Shown piece by piece: positions 45,733 to 54,362 of a DNA stretch of 64,000 nt; position 1 is the first letter of the stretch; each line of letters opens with the position of its first letter. Source of the DNA: Palsa-504 sp963744005. GTDB lineage: Bacteria; Actinomycetota; Actinomycetes; Streptosporangiales; Streptosporangiaceae. Both the position numbers and the translations under genes were made by a program. Where the stretch lies: assembly GCA_963744005.1 (NCBI GenBank), contig CAVURU010000002.1, forward strand, positions 186,001 through 250,000, read 5' to 3'. The notes beneath the pieces were generated by a model, which was given only the letters and a program-made list of their open reading frames with translations, ran no database searches and was not told the DNA's origin.

Positions 45733-46314
45733 TCAGCGCTTGATGCCGAAGGTGGAGAAGAACCAGTATGCGGAGCTGAACCAGATCGCGACCAGCAAAG
45801 TGAAAACGATGGCGCCGACCAGCGGCAGCACCCAGCCGGGCAGCCCGCGCTTGGGCAGGATCAGCATCTTGACCGAGAACGCCCCGAAGAACGCGCAGCC
45901 CAGCAGGGAGTGGATGAGGACCCGGGTGCTGTAGCTCTGGAACCCGAGGGCGTACAAGCAGTGAATCGCGACCGGCACGGCCAGCAGGAACGCGAAACGG
46001 CCGGACCAGCGGTGTAGGCCGCCGATCCAGCCGGGCGCCGTGACCCGCGGCACCTTGCCGTACATGACCAGGGCCGAAACGACCTGGACCACCGCGAGCA
46101 CGGTGGCGACGGTGGCCAGCCACGACTTCACCGATCCCGGGCTGGAGAAGCCCGCGATGTTGACCGCGATCCCGGTCGGGCTGTGCAGGCGCCCGTAGAG
46201 GCCGAGGGTCAGCGCGACCAGCGCGCCGATCACGCAGGGCACCACGAGCTTGACGGCGCCAGAGGTGCTGCGGTCGGGTGGCAGCGGCACAGATGTGCCG
46301 GGCTGTGCGGTCAT
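45733..46314 (-). CDS. Five-helix membrane protein beside Rieske gene
   Basis: A 193-residue membrane protein with four or five hydrophobic helices and conserved histidines (LHRWSGR, IHCLYALGF, LIHSLLGC), resembling DUF6529-type or b-type cytochrome-like helical bundles. The histidines could bind haem. ATG 46314 follows GGAGAG; ATG 46377 is a longer alternative. The short gap to the Rieske gene suggests a small redox chain, a secreted protein, a membrane carrier and a Rieske protein. Confidence 0.7.
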   Translation of the reverse strand: MTAQPGTSVPLPPDRSTSGAVKLVVPCVIGALVALTLGLYGRLHSPTGIAVNIAGFSSPGSVKSWLATVATVLAVVQVVSALVMYGKVPRVTAPGWIGGLHRWSGRFAFLLAVPVAIHCLYALGFQSYSTRVLIHSLLGCAFFGAFSVKMLILPKRGLPGWVLPLVGAIVFTLLVAIWFSSAYWFFSTFGIKR

Positions 46315-46354
46315 GGTCTCTCCGCGTGGGACGGCTGGAAGGTTAGTGATGGCG

Positions 46355-47056
46355 TCAGAATCCGCTGCCGGTGACACCGCTGATCGGGACGGCGTGCAGG
46401 ACGGTGCCGCCGTCCTGGGCGGTACCCGCCGTCACGTCCAGGGCCGGCGCCTGGGTGGCGGGCGGCGCGGCCGAGTTGGCGTCGGACTCGAGCGAGCCGA
46501 CCTGGGTCCCGTCGGGTAGCACGATCCAGCCTGCCTTGACCTGGGCGCCGCGGACGTCCGCGGTGGCCCGGTACAGGCCGGACGGCTTGTGCACGGTATA
46601 CACCGAGAAGCTGTAGTGCAGGCCGTGCGAGGAGACGTCGCCGAAGGCCCGCTTGGAGGTGAAGTCGCCGCTGAGCTGCGCGCCGTCCTTGCCGGTCATG
46701 ACCAGCTTGCCGCCCACGGCCGTGCCCTGGAGCCACGACTCGACGACCGAGCCGTTGCAGACGTACGCAATCGCCTGGCTGCCCCGGATCGAGATCGCCA
46801 CCGACGCGTGCGGGTCGTCCTTTACCCGCCCGGCGTAGTCGGCGTTGAGTGTGGCGCCCGGCGTGGCCACGGCGCTGGAGGCAGCAGCAGCGGCGGCCGG
46901 CGACGACTGAACGGCGGCGGCGGATGGCGTCTGGGAGGCCGCGGCGCTGTACCCGGCGGGCGTCTTCGACGGAGTGGACAGCATGCTGGCGATCAGCAGG
47001 GCAATACCGAGAACGCCGCCGGTCAGCAGCGTGATGAGCGGCGTATTTCGCTTCAT
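46355..47056 (-). CDS. Secreted/anchored protein of Rieske operon, unknown
   Basis: A 233-residue protein with an N-terminal signal anchor (TLLTGGVLGIALLIASML), an Ala/Ser/Pro linker, and a predicted beta-rich domain (residues ~80-200: VAISIRGSQAIAYVC to GLYRATADV). No recognised family. ATG 47056; 40 bp separate it from the membrane protein downstream, so it leads the operon. Its promoter must be in 47057-47480, where I see no gene. Confidence 0.65.
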   Translation of the reverse strand: MKRNTPLITLLTGGVLGIALLIASMLSTPSKTPAGYSAAASQTPSAAAVQSSPAAAAAASSAVATPGATLNADYAGRVKDDPHASVAISIRGSQAIAYVCNGSVVESWLQGTAVGGKLVMTGKDGAQLSGDFTSKRAFGDVSSHGLHYSFSVYTVHKPSGLYRATADVRGAQVKAGWIVLPDGTQVGSLESDANSAAPPATQAPALDVTAGTAQDGGTVLHAVPISGVTGSGF

Positions 47057-47399
47057 GTCAGGCCCTACGCGACGGAAGGTTAATGAAACGCGAGGCGAGG
47101 CCGGAGGCAGCCGGGACAGAAGAAGGAAGCCCGGAAACGTCCCGGACGGGACAAAGCATGGCTAAAAGCACGCATTACTCCCGCTCCCCCTCGTCCCGGC
47201 ACTATTCACCGGGCGACTGCTGACCCGAACAGTACTAGATGCGCCGGCCCAACGTAAGGGCGTAATCCGGACACATGATTGCTAGCCGAAAAGCAATGAG
47301 GAGAGCCCGCGAGGTGGCCCGGGAAGCGGGCCGGAGTGCCGAGCGAGCCCGGCGGGAATGCGGACGGGACGAGTCGCTCACGCGGAGAGAAAGCCGACA

Positions 47400-47436
47400 G
47401 GGGCGCCGCTCCGCCTGGCGGCGGGAACGGCGCCCC
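47400..47436. terminator. Candidate terminator of ammonium transporter gene
   Basis: GGGGCGCCG (47400-47408) pairs with CGGCGCCCC (47428-47436). It lies 45 bp past the stop of the AmtB gene read leftward. The loop is long (19 bases). Confidence 0.5.
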
Positions 47437-47480
47437 TTCGGGGTGGGTGGAGTGCGCGGAGGGTGCGGCCTGGGGCGGTG

Positions 47481-48794
47481 CTAGCGGGCCTCGGTGAGGG
47501 GTTCCGCTTCCCGTTCGGACGGGTCGGACTCGTGACGGCCAGTGCCCGGTCCGGCGACGTGGTTGAGATGGATGGCGCCGAAGTCGTACGCCGTCTCGGC
47601 GTGCTCCGTGAGGTCGACGCCGGTCGCCTCGTCCTCGGGAGTGACCCGGAAGCCCATCGTCTTATCGATGATCTTGCCGAGTATCCAGGCCACGGTGAAG
47701 GAGTACAGCCCGACCGCGACCGGGCCGAGCGCCTGCACCCCGAGCTGGTGCCACCCGCCGCCGTAGAACAGTCCCTTGTGCTGGCTGGAGACGATCGGGT
47801 AGGCGGCCAGGAAGCCCAGCGAGATGGCGCCGAAGGCGCCGCCGACCAGGTGCACGCCCACCACGTCGAGCGCGTCGTCGAAGCCGAGCTTGTGCTTCAG
47901 GCCGATGGCGCAGCAGCACAGGCCGCCGGCCAGCAGGCCGAGCAGGATGGCCGCCCACGGGGCGATGAACGCGCAGGCCGGAGTGATGGCCACCAGGCCG
48001 GCGACCGCACCGGAGGCGACGCCCAGCGTGGTCGGCTTGCCGTCGCGGAACCGCTCGACCAGCAGCCACCCGCCGGCCGCGGCGGCGGTCGCGATCTGGG
48101 TGTTGATGAAGGCCAGGCCCGCGGTACTGTCTGCGGCGAGCTCGGAGCCCGCGTTGAAGCCGAACCAGCCGAACCACAGCAGCCCGGCGCCGAGCAGGAC
48201 GAGCGGCAGGTTGTGCGGCCGCATCGGGTCCTTGCCCCAGCCTTGACGCTTGCCGAGCACCAGGCAGAGCGCCAGGCCGGCGGAACCGGCGTTGACGTGC
48301 ACCACGGTGCCGCCGGCGAAGTCCTCGATGCCCAGGGTGGCGAGCCAGCCGCCGCCCCAGACCCAGTGGGCGACCGGGAAGTACACCAGCGTGGCCCAGG
48401 CGACGGTGAACACCGTCCAGGCGCCGAACTTCGTCCGGTCGGCGATGGCCCCGCTGATGAGCGCCACGGTGATGACGGCGAATGTCAGCTGGAAGGCGGA
48501 GAACACCAGGTCAGGGATGCCGTTCACCCGGGTGTCGCTGCCCACCAAACCGTGTTCGCCGAGGAACTGGAAGCCGCCGATGAACCAGTTGCCTGGGGCG
48601 AACGACAGCGAGTCCCCGTACAGGACCCAAGCGATGGTCACGGTGACGATGGCGATCCACGACATCATCATCATGTTCAGGGCGGTCTTGGCCCGGGTCA
48701 TGCCTCCGTAAAAGAAGGCCAGGCCTGGCGTCATCAACAGGACGAGGGCGGTGCTCGCGAGCATCCACGCGGTCGAGCCACTATCAATCTTCAC
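47481..48794 (-). CDS. amtB: Ammonium transporter AmtB
   Basis: A 437-residue, 11-helix Amt/MEP/Rh transporter, full length. Twin pore histidines are in VVHVNAGSAGL and DVVGVHLVGGA; the FFYGGMTR and YFPVAHWVWGGG segments are typical. It brings in ammonium. A cytoplasmic tail of ~40 residues follows helix 11. ATG 48794. No glnK is visible next to it. Expression may depend on nitrogen status; a GlnR-box-like cluster lies upstream. Confidence 0.93.
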   Translation of the reverse strand: MKIDSGSTAWMLASTALVLLMTPGLAFFYGGMTRAKTALNMMMMSWIAIVTVTIAWVLYGDSLSFAPGNWFIGGFQFLGEHGLVGSDTRVNGIPDLVFSAFQLTFAVITVALISGAIADRTKFGAWTVFTVAWATLVYFPVAHWVWGGGWLATLGIEDFAGGTVVHVNAGSAGLALCLVLGKRQGWGKDPMRPHNLPLVLLGAGLLWFGWFGFNAGSELAADSTAGLAFINTQIATAAAAGGWLLVERFRDGKPTTLGVASGAVAGLVAITPACAFIAPWAAILLGLLAGGLCCCAIGLKHKLGFDDALDVVGVHLVGGAFGAISLGFLAAYPIVSSQHKGLFYGGGWHQLGVQALGPVAVGLYSFTVAWILGKIIDKTMGFRVTPEDEATGVDLTEHAETAYDFGAIHLNHVAGPGTGRHESDPSEREAEPLTEAR

Positions 48795-48889
48795 TCAGGT
48801 CTCCTTACCTGTCCGCCCCCCAGGCTGGGCAGGAGGAATTTCGCAGGGAGAAAAGGAAGATTTCGCCGCCGTGAAACAACTGGCGTTAT

Positions 48890-48922
48890 GTTTCCCTTGG
48901 GTTTCAAAGTGACCTGCGTCAC
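48890..48922. promoter_or_regulatory. GlnR-box-like cluster upstream of amtB
   Basis: GTTTC (48890), GTTTC (48901), GTGAC (48909) and GTCAC (48918) occur within 33 bp, about 100 bp upstream of amtB. The first two are exactly 11 bp apart, as expected of GlnR half-sites, but the others are off register. A GlnR site is plausible for an ammonium transporter; the match is imperfect. Confidence 0.25.
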
Positions 48923-48980
48923 CAGGCACTATGCCGCTACGTGCACCACTGGTAAACGACGCGTTACGTCACGTGTTGGT

Positions 48981-49568
48981 TTATGAGCGGCGGGTGTACC
49001 GGGCGATGATCGCGCCCTTGGTGGTCGCGACGCTGCTGACGAGGTCGAAGTCGGTCATCGGGGCCGGCCCCTCGAACAGCCGCGCGCCCTGGCCCAGGGT
49101 CAGCGGGCAGAGGACCAGCGTGTAGTGATCGATCAGGCCGGCCGCGTGCAGGCTCCGGACCAGCGAGGCGCTGCCGACGATGCCCAGGTCCAGACCGGGC
49201 TGGGCTTTCAGGTCGGCCACCGTCTCAGCCGCGTCACCGGCCAGCAGGACCGAATTCGGCCAGGCGTCCGCGTCCGGAAGGGTCCGCGAGACGACGTACT
49301 TGGTGGTCGCGTTCATGCGGGTGGTGAACGGGTTGCCGTCGGTCTGGCCCGCCCAGGCGGTGATGAAGTCCTGCCAGGTCCGGCGGCCGAACAGCATGTC
49401 CCCCGGCTGGGCCATAGCCTGGCCCATCTCGCGGCCCAGCACCTCGTCGTCGTATCGCCGGCCCCAGCCGCCCAGGGTGAAGCCGCCGCGAGTGTCCTCA
49501 TCGGGGCGCCCCAGGCCCTGCACCACGCCGTCGAGGCTGAGCCACATGGTGGCACTGACCGAACGCAT
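48981..49568 (-). CDS. Dihydrofolate reductase family protein (RibD C-domain type)
   Basis: A 195-residue NADPH reductase-like protein of the DHFR/RibD_C superfamily. MWLSLDGVVQGLG near the N-terminus and LFGRRTWQDFITAW are typical. It has no deaminase domain, so is a stand-alone RibD_C relative rather than a riboflavin gene. ATG 49568. It is divergent from the small gene at 49634. Confidence 0.85.
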   Translation of the reverse strand: MRSVSATMWLSLDGVVQGLGRPDEDTRGGFTLGGWGRRYDDEVLGREMGQAMAQPGDMLFGRRTWQDFITAWAGQTDGNPFTTRMNATTKYVVSRTLPDADAWPNSVLLAGDAAETVADLKAQPGLDLGIVGSASLVRSLHAAGLIDHYTLVLCPLTLGQGARLFEGPAPMTDFDLVSSVATTKGAIIARYTRRS

Positions 49569-49633
49569 GAATCAGCTCCTCCGGGCCGGCTCCCTCGGCG
49601 AGGGCCCTGATCTGGAACGGTACGCTTCCGGCT

Positions 49634-50071
49634 ATGTCCGAGAGCAGCCCATTCGGCGACGAGTCGGAGATCCGGGTCGAGTTCGTGCAGGCCATCTTCA
49701 GCGCCATGACCAACAACGACGCCGCGAAGCTCAACGACCTCCTGCGCAGCGGCGTGACTACGGCCGAGTACGTGGAAGCAATGAACCTGTACGGCGCGGG
49801 CGCCACCAGCGTGCCGGCCTCGGCCGAGGCCGCCCCAGCCGCCACTCCCCCGGCTGCCGCTCCGGCGGCCGGCGATCCGCCGGAGCGGGACTTCCAGGCC
49901 GTCAAGCTGCTGATCGGCGAGCGCGGGCTGATCGGCGTGGCCGGGTGGGCCGACCTGTTCGACAGCCTGGCTCCCGAGCGCGCCGTGCAGTTGGGCACCC
50001 TGTACGACGCCCTGCCAGACGGCGCGCGGGCCGAGTACGACCGCAGGTACGGGCGCCCCGGGAGCAGGTAA
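49634..50071 (+). CDS. Small soluble protein, unknown
   Basis: A 145-residue acidic protein with an N-terminal helical part (EIRVEFVQAIFSAMTNNDAAKLNDLL), a Pro/Ala linker of about 25 residues, and a C-terminal helical part. ATG 49634. No family recognised. It diverges from the DHFR-like gene and is followed by the compact region containing a frameshifted short gene on the other strand. Confidence 0.55.
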   Translation: MSESSPFGDESEIRVEFVQAIFSAMTNNDAAKLNDLLRSGVTTAEYVEAMNLYGAGATSVPASAEAAPAATPPAAAPAAGDPPERDFQAVKLLIGERGLIGVAGWADLFDSLAPERAVQLGTLYDALPDGARAEYDRRYGRPGSR

Positions 50072-50112
50072 CCAGGACGGCGGCCAGGCCGGGCCCGGCC
50101 GCCGGGCCACCG

Positions 50113-50338
50113 TCAGGCGGCCAGTTCCCAGCCCTGCCCCCGGGTGCCCCGGTGCGGCCCGGACCGGGGAGGGAGCGGTGGCGGCGGCCGCTCGCCGGGC
50201 CGCCGGATGAGGAGCGCGCCCTCGTCGGCGGTGTCCAGGAACTCGATCCAGAGGCGGCCCCACCAGGAGCACGCCCTGCCGATCGCTGGGCCAAGCCGCC
50301 GGCCCAGGCCTGCGCGTGTTGGTGGTGGTGGAATTCAT
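50113..50338 (-). pseudogene. Possible small protein gene with frameshift
   Basis: ATG 50338 opens MNSTTTNTRRPGPAAWPSDRQG, after which the sequence only makes sense in another frame: CSWWGRLWIEFLDTADEGAL..., ending at TGA 50113-50115. Deleting one G near 50271 joins them into a ~73-residue soluble protein. The frame is rich in Trp, Glu and Asp, unlike random sequence. I do not recognise a family. Confidence 0.4.
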
Positions 50339-50360
50339 GAGCCCCACGTCCCGTGATAAG

Positions 50361-50404
50361 GCTGGGCCGCCGGAGATACCTCGGGAAAGAGCCGGCGGCC
50401 CAGC
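50361..50404. terminator. Hairpin after MFS paralogue
   Basis: GCTGGGCCGCCGG (50361-50373) pairs with CCGGCGGCCCAGC (50392-50404), 18-base loop, three bases past the stop of the MFS gene. Confidence 0.7.
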
Positions 50405-50407
50405 AGC

Positions 50408-51804
50408 TTATTGAGCTATCTCTTCCAGCGCCCGGCGGCGCTGGCTCTGCCCGAAGACCGCGATCATGACGGCCGGGATGAGCGCGCCCGGGATGGTGAT
50501 GAGCCAGATCCAGCCGGCCGGCGTGGCCGCGCTGAACACGGCCCCAGCGAGCAGGACGCCGCCCCAGGCGCCGAGGTGGCCGACGCCGTCGGTCCAGCCG
50601 GTGCCCAGCGACCGCATCCGGGTCGGGTAGTTGATCGGGATGTAGATGTACATGCTCCACAGCCACAAGATGGTGCCGACGGTCGACAGGATGTAGAGCA
50701 CGTAGACGCCCGCGGTGCTGTGCACGTGATAAATGCCGAACCAGCTGCCCGCGAACAGCACGGCTCCGACGAGCTGGGTGTACTTGCGCTCGAACCGCTC
50801 GCCGAAGAACGCGTTCAGCAGGTACACGGCCGCGGCCGCCACCCCGGCCCAGGCGGTCAGGGCGAAGATGAACCCGGCGCTGTAGCCCCGGTTCTCCTCC
50901 AGGAACAAGAAGGCCTGGCTGCCCACGCCGTAGACGATGCCGCCGTAGCCGAGCACCATGACCACCAGCAGGAACGTGGTCACTCCCCAGTACCGCCGGC
51001 CGAACACGGCGAACGGGCTGGTCTTCTCCTCGGCCACCACCTGGTACGGCGTCAGGTCGGGCTCGGGCAGGTCGGGATGGCGTCGGGCCACCCGCGCCTC
51101 CATGCGCTCGACCACGGCCCGGGCCTGCGCGAAGCGCTCCCGGGCTTCCAGCCAGCGCGGCGACTCCGGCAGCCGCCAGATGAACAGCAGGGCCACGGCG
51201 ACGTTGAGCCCGGTCAGGATCCACAGGTAGGTCCGGTACTGGCCCGGGAACAGGTAGTGCGGGACGATCCCGGCCAGGATGACCAGCAGCAGGAAGATGC
51301 AGACGACCTGGCAGCCCATCATCACCCGGGGCCGGACCTTCGGGCCCATGATCTCGCTCATGTACGGAACGTTGATGGCCAGGAAGCCGGCGAACCCGAA
51401 CGTGTTGGCGATGGACAAGACGATGAGGGCCGGGTAGCTGGTCACGTAGGCGAAGGGCCAGATGAGGGCGCCGGCCAGCAACGAGGACAGGATCAGCGCC
51501 GGCCGCTGGCCTTGTCGGCCAGCCAGCCCAGGGCGTACCCGCCGATCAGGATGCTGATGCCGGCCTGCAGGGCATAGAGGACGTTGTACTGACTGTGGCT
51601 GATGACATTGGCCGGCAGCCAGACAAAGGGATAAAGCCGCTGGGCGATGCCGTCGGTCGCGGCCGCGCAGGCCCAGCCGACCTGCACCAGCAGGCAGATC
51701 TCCCAGGCCATCGAACTCATAGGCAGCCGGTCCACCCGCGCGGCAATCTCACCGCGAATTACCATAGTGCCGCCGGCGGCGGCCCCCGAGATATCTTGTG
51801 CCAT
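50408..51804 (-). pseudogene. MFS transporter paralogue of 8848-10257, frameshifted
   Basis: Same family as the gene at 8848, alignable end to end (MAQD start, GISILIGGYALGWLADK, PESPRWLEARER, NYPTRMRSLGTGWTDG). The frame breaks near 51503: after GWLADKASGR a base is missing before ALILSSLLAG, where the paralogue reads LADKIGRRKTLIASS. ATG 51804 follows GAGGAG. The substrate is unknown. Its ~320-bp upstream region holds the 14-bp array. Confidence 0.8.
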
Positions 51805-51967
51805 TGCTATTCTCCTCGCCGCCAGCGAGCCGGCCATGCGGCATGCAGGGAGAACCCCCGGCCGGCCTTGCCAAATGCAGAGCTACTGCCGTTTCGTAGC
51901 AAAATTGTTGGCTGCGGCCGACCGAATGTCAATCATTCATAACGGCATTCTCTAGGTCACGCGTCGG

Positions 51968-52093
51968 CAATAAATTCCGCGCAATTATGGCACGGCAATT
52001 GCTCTAGGGCAATTTATCTCGCGCAATTGCCGACGGACAATTGAACGCCAACAAATGAGCCCGGGCAAATGACATGGGGCAATGGCCGTCCGG
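51968..52093. repeat. Nine-unit 14-bp periodic CAA array
   Basis: CAA starts exactly every 14 bases at 51968, 51982, 51996, 52010, 52024, 52038, 52052, 52066 and 52080. Bases 4-5 are mostly TT (five units CAATT) and the last three are mostly G/C. The rest of each unit varies. It lies in the AT-rich intergenic gap upstream of the MFS paralogue (start 51804) and downstream of the gene ending at 52126. It is non-coding (14 is not a multiple of three) and not CRISPR-like. Confidence 0.75.
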
Positions 52094-52110
52094 CCAGTAC
52101 GGCCGGACGG
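52086..52110. terminator. Hairpin downstream of 52126-52500
   Basis: CCGTCCGGCC (52086-52095) pairs perfectly with GGCCGGACGG (52101-52110), five-base loop AGTAC. It lies after the stop of the small gene read leftward and touches the last array unit. Confidence 0.65.
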
Positions 52111-52125
52111 GCCGACGGCGGGGCG

Positions 52126-52500
52126 CTACCGGTAGCGGAAGCCGTCGAGGAAGCGGCGGAACACGCCGCCCTCGCGGGTCAGCGGCCGGGCCGGCGGCGG
52201 CGTGGTGGTGCGCTGCCGGGCAATCGGCTGGTCGTACTCGGTACGTGCGATGGCGTCGACGACCTGGGCCTCATCGAAGTCCTCGGAGCCGTCGATCTGG
52301 GGCACGAAGCCGACCAGCATGCCGTCCCGCATGACCTGGGCCTCAAGGCCGGCCGTCCCGTCGGTGTCCCACTCGGCCTCGCGGCCGCCGGGCAGGGACA
52401 CGCGGATGCCGTACTGACCGACACCGCCGCGGAGCAGGTGGGCGTCGACGCCGCGGTCACGCAGGGCGTCGACCACGCGCCGGGCGCGGAATTCGTCCAT
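52126..52500 (-). CDS. Small conserved protein, unknown
   Basis: A 124-residue soluble protein: alpha/beta core with RVVDALRDRGVDAHLLRGGVG, a strand-rich middle, and an IDGSEDFDEAQVVDAIART helix, followed by a basic tail. ATG 52500. Palindrome site 15 is 41 bp upstream. No family recognised. It is followed by a hairpin. Confidence 0.6.
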   Translation of the reverse strand: MDEFRARRVVDALRDRGVDAHLLRGGVGQYGIRVSLPGGREAEWDTDGTAGLEAQVMRDGMLVGFVPQIDGSEDFDEAQVVDAIARTEYDQPIARQRTTTPPPARPLTREGGVFRRFLDGFRYR

Positions 52501-52540
52501 GCCAAAACGATAGTTCCCGTTCCTGAGTGATGGCTGAACA

Positions 52541-52557
52541 TCACTCGTCGGGGATGA
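52541..52557. promoter_or_regulatory. 17-bp palindrome site 15
   Basis: TCACTCGTCGGGGATGA, 41 bp upstream of the gene starting at 52500. Confidence 0.55.
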
Positions 52558-52615
52558 AGCAGGTGAACTCGGCGACGGGCGGCCGAGGCCAGCGCGGCCA
52601 GGTCGAAGTCCGGCA

Positions 52616-53179
52616 TCAGGGCAGGTCGCGGCGCATCAGCCAGCGCGGCTTGCCGCCCCGCCGGCCGGACGTCTGACGGACCCGCTCGAACCCGTGCGCC
52701 TCGAACAGCCCGATGGTGCCCACGTAGCCGCTGGTCTGGTCGATGCGGCCGCCGGCCGGGTCAACCGGGTAGCCCTCTACGGCCGGCGCGCCCATGGTCT
52801 GCGCGTGCTGCACGGCGGCGTCCAGGAGCTGGTGCATGAGGCCGCGGCGGCGGAAGTCCGGCCGGATGACGAAGCAGGTCACCGACCACACGTCCTCGTC
52901 CCGGACGTGCGGGATGGTCCGGGAGTTGACCAGCGCGCGGAAGGTGGACTTGGGCGCGACCGAGCACCAGCCGGCCACCTCTCCGTCGACATAGGCCAGC
53001 ACGCCGGGACCCGGCTCGGCGTCGCACAGGCCGTGCATGGCCGCGATGCGGCCCGGCATGTCCAGGCTGGAGTTGCGGTACACCATGCAGATGCAGCCGC
53101 CCGCGCCCGGCTTGCGCGGCACCATGAACGACGCGAAGTCATCCCACCGCCCGGTGGCCGGCCAGACCTCGATTCCCAT
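52616..53179 (-). CDS. GNAT-family N-acetyltransferase
   Basis: A 187-residue acetyltransferase. The acetyl-CoA loop is in VIRPDFRRRGLMHQLLDAAV (the RxxGxG/A-like RRRGLM). The N-terminus has a Cys-rich stretch (GGCICMVY). The substrate is not known. ATG 53179. The stop is shared with a possible tiny ORF (ATG 52616) by TGATG. Confidence 0.85.
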   Translation of the reverse strand: MGIEVWPATGRWDDFASFMVPRKPGAGGCICMVYRNSSLDMPGRIAAMHGLCDAEPGPGVLAYVDGEVAGWCSVAPKSTFRALVNSRTIPHVRDEDVWSVTCFVIRPDFRRRGLMHQLLDAAVQHAQTMGAPAVEGYPVDPAGGRIDQTSGYVGTIGLFEAHGFERVRQTSGRRGGKPRWLMRRDLP

Positions 53180-53197
53180 GGGCCCGAGGATAGGCCG

Positions 53198-54202
53198 TCA
53201 GTCCGGCAGGATCCGGGGCAGGCCGAAGGCGCGCAGGGCGCCGGCGTCGGGGAAGCCGGTCACCACGGCGATCCGGGCGCCGGCCAGGGTCAGCACGAGC
53301 AGCCCGTGGGCATGCGAAACCGGCGCGTTCGGGTCGCGGATGTACAGGCCGAACGCGGGCTGGCCGTTGGCCCGGGTCGGCACGAGGCGGGCGGAGCGCC
53401 CGGGCCGGAACGCGGTGGCGGACCAGAACTTCAGGGCCAGCTCCCGGCCCTGGTACTGCTGCGGCACGGGCGGCATGATCAGCCAGGCGTCGTCGGTGAG
53501 CAGGGCGACGACCCGGTGCACGTCGCCTGCTTCGTAGGCGTCGGTGAACCGCTGCACGACGGCGCGTTCGGCCGCGGAGCCAGCCGCGGGCGGCGTGGCG
53601 CCGGCCCGCGCGTGCCGGTACTGCAGGGCGGCGCGGGCCCGCTTCAGGGCACTGGTCACCGACTCCTCGGTACTGTCCAGGATGCCCGCGGCCTCGGCCG
53701 CGCGGAAGCCGAGCACGTCCCGCAGGATGAGGGCGGCGCGCTGCCGCGGCGGCAGCAGCTGCAGGGCGGTGACGAAGGCGACCGAGATCGCTTCCCGGGC
53801 TTCGTACCGGGCCTCGGGACCGGGCGCGGCGTCGGCCAGCCCTTCCAGCAGCAGGTCCGGATAGGGCTCCAGCCAGGCGACCTCGCCGAGCCGGGTGGGC
53901 TCGGGCGGCCGGACCCCGGGCGGCGGCCAGTCCACCGACGGCCGCCTGCTGGCCGAGCGCAGGGCGTTGAGGCAGCGCCGGGTGGCGATCTGGAACAACC
54001 AGACCCGCACCGACGAGCGGCCCTCGAACCCGGCCAGGCCCTGCCAGGCGGCCAGCAGGGTCTCCTGGAGCGCGTCCTCGGCGTCCAGGCCGGACCCGAG
54101 GATCCGGTAGCAGTGCACCTGCAGCTCGCGCCGGTGCGGCCCGACGAGCTGGCCGAACGCCTGCTCATCACCGGCCCGGGCCCGGTCCAGCAGGTCGTCC
54201 AC
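53198..54202 (-). CDS. Sigma-70 family factor with SnoaL-like C-terminal domain
   Basis: A 334-residue RNA polymerase sigma factor of the TIGR02960/SigG-like group. Region 2 has GLDAEDALQETLLAAW, region 4 has LPPRQRAALILRDVLGF with an EESV-containing helix-turn-helix, and the C-terminal part is a SnoaL-like/NTF2 fold (RFTDAYEAGDVHRVVALLTD) that may regulate it. GTG 54202 follows GGAGG. It diverges from the DHA2 exporter at 54363 and is a candidate controller of that gene. Confidence 0.85.
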   Translation of the reverse strand: MDDLLDRARAGDEQAFGQLVGPHRRELQVHCYRILGSGLDAEDALQETLLAAWQGLAGFEGRSSVRVWLFQIATRRCLNALRSASRRPSVDWPPPGVRPPEPTRLGEVAWLEPYPDLLLEGLADAAPGPEARYEAREAISVAFVTALQLLPPRQRAALILRDVLGFRAAEAAGILDSTEESVTSALKRARAALQYRHARAGATPPAAGSAAERAVVQRFTDAYEAGDVHRVVALLTDDAWLIMPPVPQQYQGRELALKFWSATAFRPGRSARLVPTRANGQPAFGLYIRDPNAPVSHAHGLLVLTLAGARIAVVTGFPDAGALRAFGLPRILPD

Positions 54203-54362
54203 GCCTCGCCTCCGCTCTGTCCCCGTGCTCTCGAAAGTTCCTGGTGTCCCCGACAGTAATGACACCGCCCGGGCCGGAAAGTGGGCGGCGCCCAGTCGGC
54301 CAGCCGACCGGTGTCTGCATGACCGACAGCACGAGCCGCCGATCCGTTCGGGAGAACGCCAC

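Noticed and set aside
47275..47484. A 69-residue Arg-rich open frame in the gap beside amtB
   Set aside because: No ribosome site, extreme composition (mostly Arg, Gly, Glu), and it overlaps the amtB terminator hairpin.
51968..52093. CRISPR array
   Set aside because: The unit is 14 bp with variable filler and no direct repeats long enough, and no cas genes are near.
52551..52616. A possible tiny gene sharing TGATG with the GNAT stop (MPDFDLAALASA...)
   Set aside because: Needs a frameshift to reach a plausible end and is too short to support.
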